Assembly: GCA_964556425.1 (NCBI GenBank)
Contig: CAZKWC010000004.1
Location: 27,231-91,230, forward strand
Source of the DNA: JALQUL01 sp964556425
Lineage (GTDB): Bacteria; Pseudomonadota; Gammaproteobacteria; Burkholderiales; Burkholderiaceae_C
Reading direction: 5' to 3'
DNA: 64,000 nt
Shown here: in pieces, positions 8,026-16,779 of the stretch
Layout: every line of letters begins with the position of its first letter
How positions within the stretch are numbered: position 1 is the stretch's first letter
Notes under the pieces: model-generated
Seen by the model: the letters and a program-made list of their open reading frames with translations, nothing else
The model's database searches: none
What the model was told of the DNA's origin: nothing
Program-made: the position numbers and the translations under genes

Positions 8026-10608
8026 ATGCGTTTAGTTATTGATATTCAAGGAGCCCTAGCGGACAGTCGGCATCGAGGCATTGGCAGACACTCATTTTCT
8101 TTGTCGCTGGCCATTGCAAAATTAGCCACTCAACATGAAGTGTGGATTATTTTTAATACTGCACTCACCGATAACCATCAGGAATTAAGAAGCGCTTTTG
8201 CACCGTTTGTGCCTACTAGCCGTATGCTAAATTTTGCCATACCCGAGCCAGTAGCAGCTGTATCGGCTCAATCGGCTTGGCGCACTGAAGCAGCTGAAAT
8301 TCTTCGTGAACAATTCATACTTCAACTGCAACCCGATGTAGTACTTATTACCAGTTTATTTGAAGGTTATGGTGATAACGCAGTGGCCTCCGTTAAAAGC
8401 TTGCAGCCCAGCCCATTAGTAGCGGTTATTTTGTATGACCTTATCCCATATATTCTGCCCGAGCAGTATTTAAAAGATGCTCGTTATAAAACTTTTTATT
8501 TACGCAAACTCGAACAATTAAAACAAGCCGACTGCTTGCTCTCTATTTCTGAATATTCAAAAACAGAAATGAATCAAGTTTTTAATTATCCATTAGAAAA
8601 AATTGCAGTAGCACCTTGTGCCGTTGATGAGTGTTTTGTACCACTAGAGTATTCAGCACAACGCCAACAACAATTGCGCCGTCACTATGATATTAGCCGT
8701 GAAATTATTTTATGCGCACCAGGTGGTTTTGACTCCAGAAAAAATTTGCGTCAACTCATGTTGGCATATGCTCAACTTTCACCTGCCATTAGAGCCACAC
8801 ACCAACTCGTTATTGCGAGTCGTTTAAGTGCAGTACCCACAGACGATTCGCGTCAAGAATTGCACCAGTGGCGACAAGAAGCTGGCTTAGGCCTAGATGA
8901 GTTAGTTTTAACCGACTATGTGCCACAAGACGATTTAGTTACCCTTTACGGTATGGCTAAGCTATTTGTATTTCCCTCGATTCATGAAGGTTTTGGTCTG
9001 CCTCCACTAGAAGCGATGGCTTGTGGTGCTCCTGTTATTGGCTCAAACTTAACCAGTATTCCTGAGGTGGTTGGCCATCCAGATGCCTTGTTTGACCCGC
9101 ACAATGTCCATAGCATAAGTAATAAAATAAGCCAAGCCTTAGAGCAACTTGATTTTTTAAATCAACTCAAAGAGCGTGGACAAAAACATATTCAACACTT
9201 TAACTGGGATGAAAGTGCCAAAAAAGCCCTTTTTGCTCTAGAGACTTTAGTTGCACAAAACCCAGACCGATTAGCAAGTACCCTAAAAAATAACTCAGCT
9301 TTAGATGCAGGTATTCAAGCTTTAGCCAATTTTGCTGATAAACATCAACTCAATAATGCCGAGCTCACCGAAATCAGCCATGCTTTAGCTTATAACCAAA
9401 TTCAAGCCAATGCACCTCAGTTATTAATTGATATTACACAATTGGTTTTCTCTGATGCAAAAAGTGGCATTCAGCGAGTGGTAAGAAGCATTTTGCTACA
9501 ACTGTATCAATTCAACTTACCTCAAACTATTACGCCTATTTATTTTGAAAAAGGTGAGTTTAGAGAAGCTAGAGCATTTTTAAAACGATTTCAAAATCCA
9601 CAGGCTTATAGCCATACACCTAATTTACAATATCAAATTGAGCTAGCTATCGACAAAACCACTGACCCTATTGCACAAGTGCATCAGGGGGATATTTATT
9701 TTGCACTCGATTTGAATCATATTTTTTCAGCTAGTTTAAAAGCCAAGTTACAAACTTGGAAGCGGCGTGGTACTCAATTAAATTTTGTCATTTATGATTT
9801 ATTATTGCAACAACACCCTGAGTGGGGAGTGAAAAAATTAGGTGAGCAACTGAATGTCTGGCTTGAGAATGTCATTCAAGTAGCCGATAAAATGATTTGT
9901 ATTTCTGACTCTGTAGCCCTAGAAGTGAAAGACTGGATAGTCAAACACCCACCGCAAAGAACCGGCCTACCTGCAGTGTCTAGTTTTCATTTAGGAGCCG
10001 ACTTGCAAGCGAGCCAACCTAGCACCGGCTTACCTGCTAACTCATCCGATGTTTTAAATCACTTAAAACAACGCACTAGTTTTATTAGTGTTGCGACCAT
10101 AGAACCCCGTAAAGGCCACAAACAAATGTTGGCTGCTGCGGAAATTTTATGGGCCCAAAACATAAACATCAATTTAGTATTTGTTGGTAAATTAGGCTGG
10201 AAAATGAAGGACTTTGAAAAAGCCTTGCTTCAACATCCAGAACTTAATAAGCGTTTAATTTGGGCCAGAGGGGTAAGCGATGAGTACCTTGATTTACTTT
10301 ATGCCCACTCACACTGCTTATTAGCCGCCTCCGAGGGTGAAGGTTTTGGCCTGCCCTTAATTGAAGCTGCACAACATCAAATTCCAATATTGGCTCGTAA
10401 CCTAGCCGTCTTTAATGAAGTAGCTGGAAAACATGCCATGTATTTTGATGGCCTAGATGCACAAAGTCTAGCTACTGCCATGCAACAATGGTTAGAACTT
10501 GCTAAGCTAAATCAACATCCGTCCTCTCAAGGAATGCCGTTTTTAAATTGGCAACAAAGTGCCGAACAATTATTAAAAGCCCTAGAACTACCTGCTACTA
10601 GGCTTTAA
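8026..10608 (+). CDS. Tandem-domain GT4 glycosyltransferase
   Basis: An 860-residue cytoplasmic protein made of two GT-B (GT4 family) units: residues 1 to about 400, and about 465-860. Each has the EX7E signature: HEGFGLPPLEAM in the first and EGEGFGLPLIEAA in the second. The first opens with MRLVIDIQGALADSRHRGIGRHS, typical of mannosyl- or rhamnosyltransferases that build O-antigen or capsule repeats; the second opens with LLIDITQLVFSDAKSGIQRVV. Two active sites in one chain suggest polymerisation of a repeating glycan with two linkage types. It follows the methyltransferase by 2 bp. A methyltransferase beside a tandem transferase recalls chain-length-capped O-polysaccharide systems, but donor and acceptor are unknown. 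Confidence 0.85.
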   Translation: MRLVIDIQGALADSRHRGIGRHSFSLSLAIAKLATQHEVWIIFNTALTDNHQELRSAFAPFVPTSRMLNFAIPEPVAAVSAQSAWRTEAAEILREQFILQLQPDVVLITSLFEGYGDNAVASVKSLQPSPLVAVILYDLIPYILPEQYLKDARYKTFYLRKLEQLKQADCLLSISEYSKTEMNQVFNYPLEKIAVAPCAVDECFVPLEYSAQRQQQLRRHYDISREIILCAPGGFDSRKNLRQLMLAYAQLSPAIRATHQLVIASRLSAVPTDDSRQELHQWRQEAGLGLDELVLTDYVPQDDLVTLYGMAKLFVFPSIHEGFGLPPLEAMACGAPVIGSNLTSIPEVVGHPDALFDPHNVHSISNKISQALEQLDFLNQLKERGQKHIQHFNWDESAKKALFALETLVAQNPDRLASTLKNNSALDAGIQALANFADKHQLNNAELTEISHALAYNQIQANAPQLLIDITQLVFSDAKSGIQRVVRSILLQLYQFNLPQTITPIYFEKGEFREARAFLKRFQNPQAYSHTPNLQYQIELAIDKTTDPIAQVHQGDIYFALDLNHIFSASLKAKLQTWKRRGTQLNFVIYDLLLQQHPEWGVKKLGEQLNVWLENVIQVADKMICISDSVALEVKDWIVKHPPQRTGLPAVSSFHLGADLQASQPSTGLPANSSDVLNHLKQRTSFISVATIEPRKGHKQMLAAAEILWAQNININLVFVGKLGWKMKDFEKALLQHPELNKRLIWARGVSDEYLDLLYAHSHCLLAASEGEGFGLPLIEAAQHQIPILARNLAVFNEVAGKHAMYFDGLDAQSLATAMQQWLELAKLNQHPSSQGMPFLNWQQSAEQLLKALELPATRL

Positions 10609-10634
10609 TATTGCTTTAAAAAAACTTATCATGT

Positions 10635-10670
10635 AAAAAGCCACCATGAATTCCTCAGGTGGCTTTTTTT
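10635..10670. terminator. Bidirectional terminator between glycosyltransferase and fdhD
   Basis: A perfect 7-bp stem AGCCACC/GGTGGCT (10639-10645 with 10658-10664), with A5 on the left and T7 on the right. It lies between two convergent genes and can serve both strands. Confidence 0.85.
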
Positions 10671-11924
10671 ATGCCGTAATTCTCTCTGCGCCAGTAAAAC
10701 ATAAATACCGTCTATGGGCTGCTCTACCAATCGCACAAATACCCAATTGCTCAGCCACTTGTAAACCCATTTCGGTAGTGCCACTTCTAGACATCACAAT
10801 AGGCACTTGCATTTGAGCCGATTTAATCATCATTTCACTGGTAAGGCGGCCAGTGGTATAAAGTAAATAAGATGGCTTGGTATCGAGGCTATGGGCATAG
10901 TTTTCTTGAATCCACATCCAGCCTGCAATAGTGTCAAGCGCATTATGCCGGCCCACATCTTCAACCAATAACTGCATTTGGCTTTCTGTCTGTTGTGCAT
11001 TAATTAAAAACAATGCACAAGCATGAACAGAGCCCGATAATTTATAAACACTAGGATATTCACGAATAGCATCAATCACAGAAAATATTTGAGCTTGCTT
11101 GACCTTGGTAGAGGGAAGCGATAAATGTTGGATATTTTCCATTAAGTGCGAAAACATACTGCCTTGCCCACAACCCGAAGTGACGGTGCGTCGATTACTA
11201 TTCTTGTTATTCTTGTTATTCTTGTTATTCTTGTTATTCTTGTTATTCTTGTTATTNNNNNNNNNNNNNNNNNNNNNNNNNNNNNNNNNNNNNNNNNNNN
11301 NNNNNNNNNNNNNNNNNNNNNNNNNNNNNNNNNNNNNNNNNNNNNNNNNNNNNNNNTCTTGTTATTCTTGTTATTCTTGTTATTCTTGTTATTCTTGTTA
11401 TTCTTGTTATTCTTGTTATTGTTACCACTTGCCAACTTTGAAGAAGGTAACTCAGCTATCTCATTGATCTTATGAATCGTGCTTTGATTTTGTTGGCTAT
11501 GCTTTTGTGAAGGCTTTACTCGATTATGGCTAAGTACTGCAACCGCACCTACCTCCCAATCAACGGTAATACTTTTCACCTGATCTAAACTAGATACCAA
11601 TTCTTGATTACGCAAATACCCCAAAACTAATAACTCTGGTGCCTGCCCCAAAGTCATAAGGGTAATAATTTCTTTTTTGTCGAGGTACACCGTTAAAGAG
11701 CGTTCATTGGGAATACCTATTTCACGCACCAAGCCGTTTTCATCGGTCACTTTTATTTTTCGACTTAAAGTGGCATGTGCATTACTTAAGTACAGTTGTC
11801 CCGATTGCTTCACCTTATCGGCAAGCGGACCTAATAAGTCAGCGGTATAAGGGAAGCAAGGCCGCACTACCTCAATAGAATCAAGCAACTCAGGCCTTGT
11901 ATTGTCGAGTAGTGCGGTGGCCAT
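10669..11924 (-). CDS. fdhD: FdhD, formate dehydrogenase sulfurtransferase (contains assembly gap and repeat)
   Basis: One gene that looks split because a 100-N gap breaks its frame. The N-terminal half (11924 down to 11357) carries the FdhD core with IPNERSLTVYLDKKEIITLM; the C-terminal half (11256 to 10669) carries RTVTSGCGQGSMFSHL, LLVEDVGRHNALD and LLYTTGRLTSEM. FdhD passes sulfur from IscS to the bis-MGD cofactor of formate dehydrogenase, fitting the fds genes upstream. Of the two sulfur-relay cysteines in E. coli FdhD, only the first is present (SGCGQG). Between the halves is an Asn-Asn-Lys run encoded by a 9-bp tandem repeat; it reads in the same frame on both sides of the gap, so the true gap length must be 2 modulo 3. 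Confidence 0.87.
11200..11423 (-). repeat. 9-bp coding minisatellite (Asn-Asn-Lys) in fdhD, interrupted by a gap
   Basis: The plus-strand unit ATTCTTGTT is repeated about 6.3 times at 11200-11256 and about 7 times at 11357-11423, with the N run between. The coding strand reads AAT AAC AAG. No point differences are seen between copies, so the array is young or is kept homogeneous. The gap was probably caused by the repeat exceeding read length. Confidence 0.93.
11257..11356. other. Assembly gap (100 N) in fdhD repeat
   Basis: A placeholder run of exactly 100 N. Flanking reading frames and repeat phase require a true length of 2 modulo 3 (8 modulo 9 if the repeat is perfect), so 100 is not the real size. 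Confidence 0.98.
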
Positions 11925-11927
11925 TAA

Positions 11928-13028
11928 TTAGGTTTCTTTAGAAATTTTAATAGACGGAAATTTACTAGAAAAATCTTTGTTTTTCTGAGCAATTGCCAAG
12001 GCCACTTGACGCGCTACGGCTTTATACAAACCAGCAATCTCACCATCTGGGTTAGACACTACAGTCGGGTTACCTGCGTCAGCTTGTTCACGAATCGTAC
12101 GAGATAAAGGCAAAGCACCTAAATAATCAATGTTGTATTCTTTGGCCATAGCTTTGCCACCATCTACACCAAAAATATGCTCGGCATGACCACATTGGCT
12201 ACATACATGAACTGCCATGTTTTCCACCAAGCCTAAAATAGGCACACCCACTTTTTCAAACATCTTAATGCCTTTTTTGGCATCAATTAAAGCAATGTCT
12301 TGTGGTGTAGTCACAATAACAGCCCCCGTCATAGGCACTTTTTGTGAAAGAGTTAAGGCAATATCACCAGTGCCGGGAGGCATATCGACAATTAAATAAT
12401 CTAAGTCTTTCCAGTTGGTTTGTCTTAATAATTGTTCTAAGGCTTGGGTCGCCATAGGACCACGCCAAATCATAGCTTGATCGGCATCGACTAAAAAACC
12501 AATCGACATAATTTGTAAACCGTGGCTATGCATTGGTTCCATGGTTTTGCCATCTTGAGTGTCAGGGCGACCATCAATACCAGCCATCATTGGAACACTT
12601 GGGCCGTAAATATCGGCGTCAAGCAAACCCACAGATGCACCTTCAGCCGACAAGGCCAAGGCCAAGTTAATGGCTGTGGTACTTTTTCCCACACCACCTT
12701 TACCAGAGGCTACAGCCACAATGTTTTTAACGCCTGGCAATAATTGCACACCACGTTGCACCGCATGAGCAGTTACTTTACTAATAACATTGGCAGAAAC
12801 ATTCTCTACTCCGGCCACTGTTTTTGCAGCCGCAATCAAGCTTGCTCTTATAGCTGGAATTTGGCTTTTAGCAGGATAAGCAAGCTCCACATCAAAAGAC
12901 ACTTCAGAACCACTCACGACTAAATTTTTTAATGCTTTACTCACCAACAAGCTTTTGCCTGTATTGGGATCTAGCACTGTTTGTAGGGCAGCTTGTACAG
13001 CTTCAGTTGTTAAATTTTGAGCAGTCAT
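11928..13028 (-). CDS. apbC: Mrp/ApbC P-loop iron-sulfur carrier
   Basis: A Mrp/NBP35-family ATPase that delivers Fe-S clusters to target proteins in the cytoplasm. It has the N-terminal DUF59-type domain (about 90 residues), the deviant Walker A GKGGVGKST, MSIGFLVD, DMPPGTGD and the cluster-binding CxxC in VHVCSQCGHAEHIFG. The frame is open to ATGs at 13061 and 13064, but the added MGFIDLLLKTR is not family-like, so the ATG at 13028 is chosen; no clear Shine-Dalgarno supports any of them. It ends 3 bp before fdhD, so the two are co-transcribed, consistent with work on the Fe-S-rich formate dehydrogenase upstream. Mrp also serves other enzymes, so the link is inference. Confidence 0.9.
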   Translation of the reverse strand: MTAQNLTTEAVQAALQTVLDPNTGKSLLVSKALKNLVVSGSEVSFDVELAYPAKSQIPAIRASLIAAAKTVAGVENVSANVISKVTAHAVQRGVQLLPGVKNIVAVASGKGGVGKSTTAINLALALSAEGASVGLLDADIYGPSVPMMAGIDGRPDTQDGKTMEPMHSHGLQIMSIGFLVDADQAMIWRGPMATQALEQLLRQTNWKDLDYLIVDMPPGTGDIALTLSQKVPMTGAVIVTTPQDIALIDAKKGIKMFEKVGVPILGLVENMAVHVCSQCGHAEHIFGVDGGKAMAKEYNIDYLGALPLSRTIREQADAGNPTVVSNPDGEIAGLYKAVARQVALAIAQKNKDFSSKFPSIKISKET

Positions 13029-13114
13029 ACGAGTCTTTAATAATAAATCGATAAAACCCATCATGAAGGATGGAGTGCATTAGGATTATGAGCCAAACAA
13101 GAGCCGTTTGAGAC

Positions 13115-13138
13115 TAAAAACCCTAATCAGTTTAGGGT
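13115..13138 (-). terminator. Terminator after the YcbL-like gene
   Basis: Read on the minus strand: a 7-bp stem (ACCCTAA/TTAGGGT, loop 5) followed by TTTTTAG. It lies 32 bp past the stop of the hydrolase gene and before mrp, so mrp-fdhD may have its own promoter or depend on read-through. Confidence 0.6.
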
Positions 13139-13170
13139 ATGAAAAAAAGCGCTTATTTTAAAAAATTGTT

Positions 13171-13809
13171 TTAGGTACCACCCACAAAAGGATTGGTTTG
13201 GCGTTCTTCTCCAAAACTACCTTCGGGGCCATGACCTGGAATAAAAATAGTCTCATTGCCCATGGGCCATAAACGCTGGGTAATAGAATTAATAAGGGTT
13301 TGATGATCGCCTTTAGGAAAATCAGTTCTGCCAATACTGCCAGCAAATAATACATCACCGACAAAAGCCCGTTGAATTTCTGGGCTGTAAAACACCACAT
13401 GGCCAGGCGTGTGACCAGGGCAATGGCGCACACTTAAAACACAATTACCTACCTGCACCGTATCTCCATCATGTAACCAGCGGTTAGGCGTAAAGTGGCC
13501 TGCAGGCGGAAAACCAAATCGTTGGCTTTGCTCTGGCAGACCATCAATCCAAAATTGGTCGCCTTCATGCGGGCCAATAATAGGAATTGCTTGCTCTTTA
13601 GCCAATGTTGCAGTGCCACCCGCATGATCAATATGCGCATGAGTTAATAAAATTTGCTTGAGTTGTAAACCCTTGCGTTGAATAAACCCAGTAATTCGGT
13701 CTAAATCACCACCAGGGTCCACTACTGCAGCCTCTTGAGTTTGATCACACCATAAGACCGAACAATTTTGTTCGAATGCAGTAACGGGAATAGTTTGGTA
13801 ATGCAGCAT
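13171..13809 (-). CDS. YcbL-like metallo-beta-lactamase-fold hydrolase (glyoxalase II type)
   Basis: A compact MBL-fold metal hydrolase. The metal ligands appear as THAHIDHAG, HCPGHTPGHV, VGDVLF and IPGHGPE. Sequence order and length (212 residues from the chosen ATG) match YcbL, a type II glyoxalase able to hydrolyse S-lactoylglutathione; the physiological thioester here is unknown. The frame is open to 13851, but family members begin at the MLHYQTIPVTAFEQNCS segment, so the ATG at 13809 is preferred. It lies between the formate dehydrogenase genes and mrp. A link to glutathione-dependent formaldehyde or thioester metabolism feeding formate is tempting but unproved. Confidence 0.85.
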   Translation of the reverse strand: MLHYQTIPVTAFEQNCSVLWCDQTQEAAVVDPGGDLDRITGFIQRKGLQLKQILLTHAHIDHAGGTATLAKEQAIPIIGPHEGDQFWIDGLPEQSQRFGFPPAGHFTPNRWLHDGDTVQVGNCVLSVRHCPGHTPGHVVFYSPEIQRAFVGDVLFAGSIGRTDFPKGDHQTLINSITQRLWPMGNETIFIPGHGPEGSFGEERQTNPFVGGT

Positions 13810-13852
13810 GGGAAATCTTAACTTTCTGATTGAGAAAATGGAGTCAAGCATT

Positions 13853-13896
13853 CAAGTGAGGGGCTTTTTATCATACTCATGAAGCCCCTTCACTTG
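13853..13896 (-). promoter_or_regulatory. Large intercistronic hairpin between fdsA and the YcbL-like gene
   Basis: The arms at 13853-13867 and 13881-13896 pair over about 15 bp with one bulged base (CAAGTGA-GGGGCTT against AAGCCCCTTCACTTG). No U-run follows on the minus strand, so it is more likely a processing or mRNA-stability element than a classical terminator. Confidence 0.55.
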
Positions 13897-13917
13897 GTGC
13901 ATTTAAAACTGCTTGAG

Positions 13918-16779
13918 TTAAACCGTCAAAACCGTACCATAACCTACGCTTGAAACCTCGGTGTTGGCTTTTTCTAATTTAACCGCACAATATTTAAACT
14001 CAGGAATTTTACCAAACGGATCGAGGGCTGCATTGGTCATTAAGTTGGCCGCTGCCTCATGATAGGCAAAAGGTATAAACACCGAGCCATCAGGAGTGCC
14101 ATCATCTTGCCTAATCAAAATTGTCACTGAACCACGTCTAGAGCTAACAGTTACTGCCTCACCCGCTATTAAGCCTAATCTCGCCAACTCTTTGCCATTA
14201 ATACTCATACTCGCTTGTGGCTCTATGGCATCTAACACAGTGGCTCTACGAGTCATACTACCGGTATGCCAATGTTCTAGTTGACGACCGGTAATTAGCA
14301 CCATAGGGTACTCTGGGTCGGGTAATTCATTGGCATGAATTAGTTTAGTAGGTACTAAATTAACCCTGCCATCTGGGGTGTCAAAATGATCGGTAAAGAC
14401 AATATTTTGCCCTGCTGCATTTTCGTCTAAACAAGGGTAAGTCACGCTGCCCTCTTGCTCTAGGCGTTGCCAGCTAATTCCTGAAATGGCAGCATGCATG
14501 GCTTGACGCATTTCTTCATAGACTTGTGCCACACCCGCGTTATCGCCCTCGTAATTCCAATTCAAACCCATGCGTTTTGCAATGTCTTGAATAATCCAGA
14601 GGTCTTGCCTAGCCTGGCCTGGTGGGTTTAACGCCGCGCGCCCCATTTGCACCATTCTATCGGTATTGGTAACGGTACCTGATTTTTCTGGCCAAGCGCT
14701 TGCGGGTAAAACCACATCGGCTAAATACGCAGTCTCGGTCATAAAAATATCTTGCACGACTAAATGCTGCAAACTAGCTAAAGCATGGCGAGCATGATTT
14801 AAATCGGGGTCACTCATGGCTGGATTTTCACCCATGATGTACATACCCCAAATTTTGCGTGGGTCGTCATCAGCTGCGAGTGCTTGATTCATGACCTCTA
14901 CTACCGTTAAACCTGGTTTGTCATCAAGGGGGGTATTCCAAAACTTCTCAAACCACTCGTGCGCACCGGTATTGGTCACCCTTTGGTAGTTAGGGAACAT
15001 CATTGGAATTAAACCAGCATCGGAGGCGCCTTGTACATTGTTTTGACCACGCAGTGGATGCAAGCCAGAGCCTGGCTTGCCAATTTGCCCCGTCACTGAA
15101 GACAAAGCAATCAAACAGCGTGCATTGTCTGTGCCGTGTACATGTTGGCTCACACCCATGCCCCATAAAATCATAGAGCCTAAAATAGTGCCGTCTTCTG
15201 CCAAACCAGGATTGGCAAATGCTCTTGCCACTTCACGCAGGGTTTGGGCAGGCACACCACAAACCGACTCCATGGCTTCAGGACTAAAACCTTTGACCTG
15301 TTCTTTAAGGGCTTCAAAATTATTGGTGCGGCTATTAATAAAGGCTTGATCTGCGAGGCCCTCTTCTATCACGGTATAAATTAAGGCATTTAACATAGCC
15401 ACATCGGTGTCTGGCTTGAATTGCAAAGTACGCCATGCGTGTTGACTAATTTCAGTGCGACGGGGGTCGGCGTGAACAATTTTCACGCCTTTTTGTGCGG
15501 CATTTTTCATCCAAGTAGCAGCCACCGGATGATTCACCGTTGGATTGGATCCAATCACAAAAATTAAACCTGCGTTGGCCACATCGTTAACCTGATTACT
15601 CACTGCCGCAGAGCCAACACCCTCTAATAAAGCTGCCACACTAGAGGCATGGCATAAACGGGTGCAATGGTCCACATTATTACTGCCAAAACCAGTTCTC
15701 ACTAATTTTTGGAATAAATAGGCTTCTTCGTTACTGCCTTTAGCAGAGCCAAAACCAGCTAATGCAAAACGACCTTTTTCTTGTTTGATTTGTGCCAAAC
15801 CGCCAGCCGCTAAACTTAAAGCCTCTTCCCATGTGGCCTCGCGGAATACCTCACTCCAGTCGCCCGCTTGACTCATTAGTGCTGGGTCTTTAGGTACACC
15901 TGGTTTGCGAATTAATGGTTTTAATAAACGCTGCGGATGGTGAATATAATCAAATCCAAAGCGTCCCTTCACACATAAACGATTATGGTTAGCAGGACCA
16001 TCGCGCCCCTCCACTGCCACAATTTTTTGATCTTTTACTTTGTAGGTTAATAAACAACCTACGCCGCAAAATGGGCAAACTGAATCGACTTGACTATCGA
16101 CCTTTTGTGAACCCACCAAGGTTTTAGGCATGAGGGCGCCGGTGGGGCAAGCTTGTACACATTCACCGCAAGCCACACAAGTACTCGCGCCCATGTCGCT
16201 GTTAAGGTCAAAGGTAATTTTGCTGTGACTGCCCCTACCTGAATAACCAATCACACCATTGACCTGCTCTTCACGACATGCTCTGACGCAACGATTACAT
16301 TGAATACAGGCATCTAAATTTACCACCATAGCCGAGTGGCTTGCATCTGTGACTTGGCTTGGCGCTCTGGCAATTTGTTGCAAAGCAGGCCTTGGTTTTA
16401 CTTCTAATCGGTGAGCCCAGTCACTTAGTTCACCGTGGGGTAAATCTCCTGCTTCATCACTCCATTTAAAACCGTCTTCTGGCATATCAGAGAGCAACAT
16501 TTCAAGCACCATTTTTTGGCTTTTACGTGCTCTTTCATTATTACTAAACACCTGCATTCCAGCGCTAGCGACTCGGCAGCAACTTGGGGCTAGGGTACGC
16601 TCGCCTTTAATTTCTACCACACAAGCACGGCAATTACCGTCTGGCCTATAACCCTCTTTATAACAAAGATGTGGAATTTCTTCGCCATGGCGCTTGGCCA
16701 CTTGCAAAATCGTTTCGCCGGCTAGGGCATTGACCTTTTGGCCATTTAATTCGAATTCTATAGATGAGGATGTACTCAT
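13918..16779 (-). CDS. fdsA: NAD-dependent formate dehydrogenase, catalytic alpha subunit
   Basis: A 953-residue molybdo- or tungsto-enzyme subunit oxidising formate to CO2. An N-terminal 2Fe-2S domain has Cys39, 50, 53 and 67. Two 4Fe-4S ferredoxin motifs follow (Cys158/161/164/168 and 201/204/207/211), then the bis-MGD domain's own 4Fe-4S cluster (Cys235, 238, 242, 269). The metal ligand is a cysteine (Cys376 in HCTRLCHASS), not selenocysteine. The order matches FdsA/Fdh1A of soluble NAD-linked enzymes. Its ATG overlaps the stop of the upstream FdsG-FdsB fusion (TAATG), showing translational coupling. FdhD and Mrp genes downstream supply maturation. Mo versus W cannot be told from sequence. 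Confidence 0.93.
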   Translation of the reverse strand: MSTSSSIEFELNGQKVNALAGETILQVAKRHGEEIPHLCYKEGYRPDGNCRACVVEIKGERTLAPSCCRVASAGMQVFSNNERARKSQKMVLEMLLSDMPEDGFKWSDEAGDLPHGELSDWAHRLEVKPRPALQQIARAPSQVTDASHSAMVVNLDACIQCNRCVRACREEQVNGVIGYSGRGSHSKITFDLNSDMGASTCVACGECVQACPTGALMPKTLVGSQKVDSQVDSVCPFCGVGCLLTYKVKDQKIVAVEGRDGPANHNRLCVKGRFGFDYIHHPQRLLKPLIRKPGVPKDPALMSQAGDWSEVFREATWEEALSLAAGGLAQIKQEKGRFALAGFGSAKGSNEEAYLFQKLVRTGFGSNNVDHCTRLCHASSVAALLEGVGSAAVSNQVNDVANAGLIFVIGSNPTVNHPVAATWMKNAAQKGVKIVHADPRRTEISQHAWRTLQFKPDTDVAMLNALIYTVIEEGLADQAFINSRTNNFEALKEQVKGFSPEAMESVCGVPAQTLREVARAFANPGLAEDGTILGSMILWGMGVSQHVHGTDNARCLIALSSVTGQIGKPGSGLHPLRGQNNVQGASDAGLIPMMFPNYQRVTNTGAHEWFEKFWNTPLDDKPGLTVVEVMNQALAADDDPRKIWGMYIMGENPAMSDPDLNHARHALASLQHLVVQDIFMTETAYLADVVLPASAWPEKSGTVTNTDRMVQMGRAALNPPGQARQDLWIIQDIAKRMGLNWNYEGDNAGVAQVYEEMRQAMHAAISGISWQRLEQEGSVTYPCLDENAAGQNIVFTDHFDTPDGRVNLVPTKLIHANELPDPEYPMVLITGRQLEHWHTGSMTRRATVLDAIEPQASMSINGKELARLGLIAGEAVTVSSRRGSVTILIRQDDGTPDGSVFIPFAYHEAAANLMTNAALDPFGKIPEFKYCAVKLEKANTEVSSVGYGTVLTV

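Noticed and set aside
11200..11423. CRISPR array
   Set aside because: The repeat is a continuous 9-bp tandem unit without spacers and lies inside a coding frame.
11099..11475. Two plus-strand frames of Leu/Phe/Ile/Val repeats at the minisatellite
   Set aside because: They are the antisense reading of the fdhD repeat; the minus strand encodes conserved FdhD on both sides.
13918..16779. Selenocysteine formate dehydrogenase
   Set aside because: The metal-ligand position is an ordinary Cys codon in HCTRLCHASS and there is no in-frame TGA.
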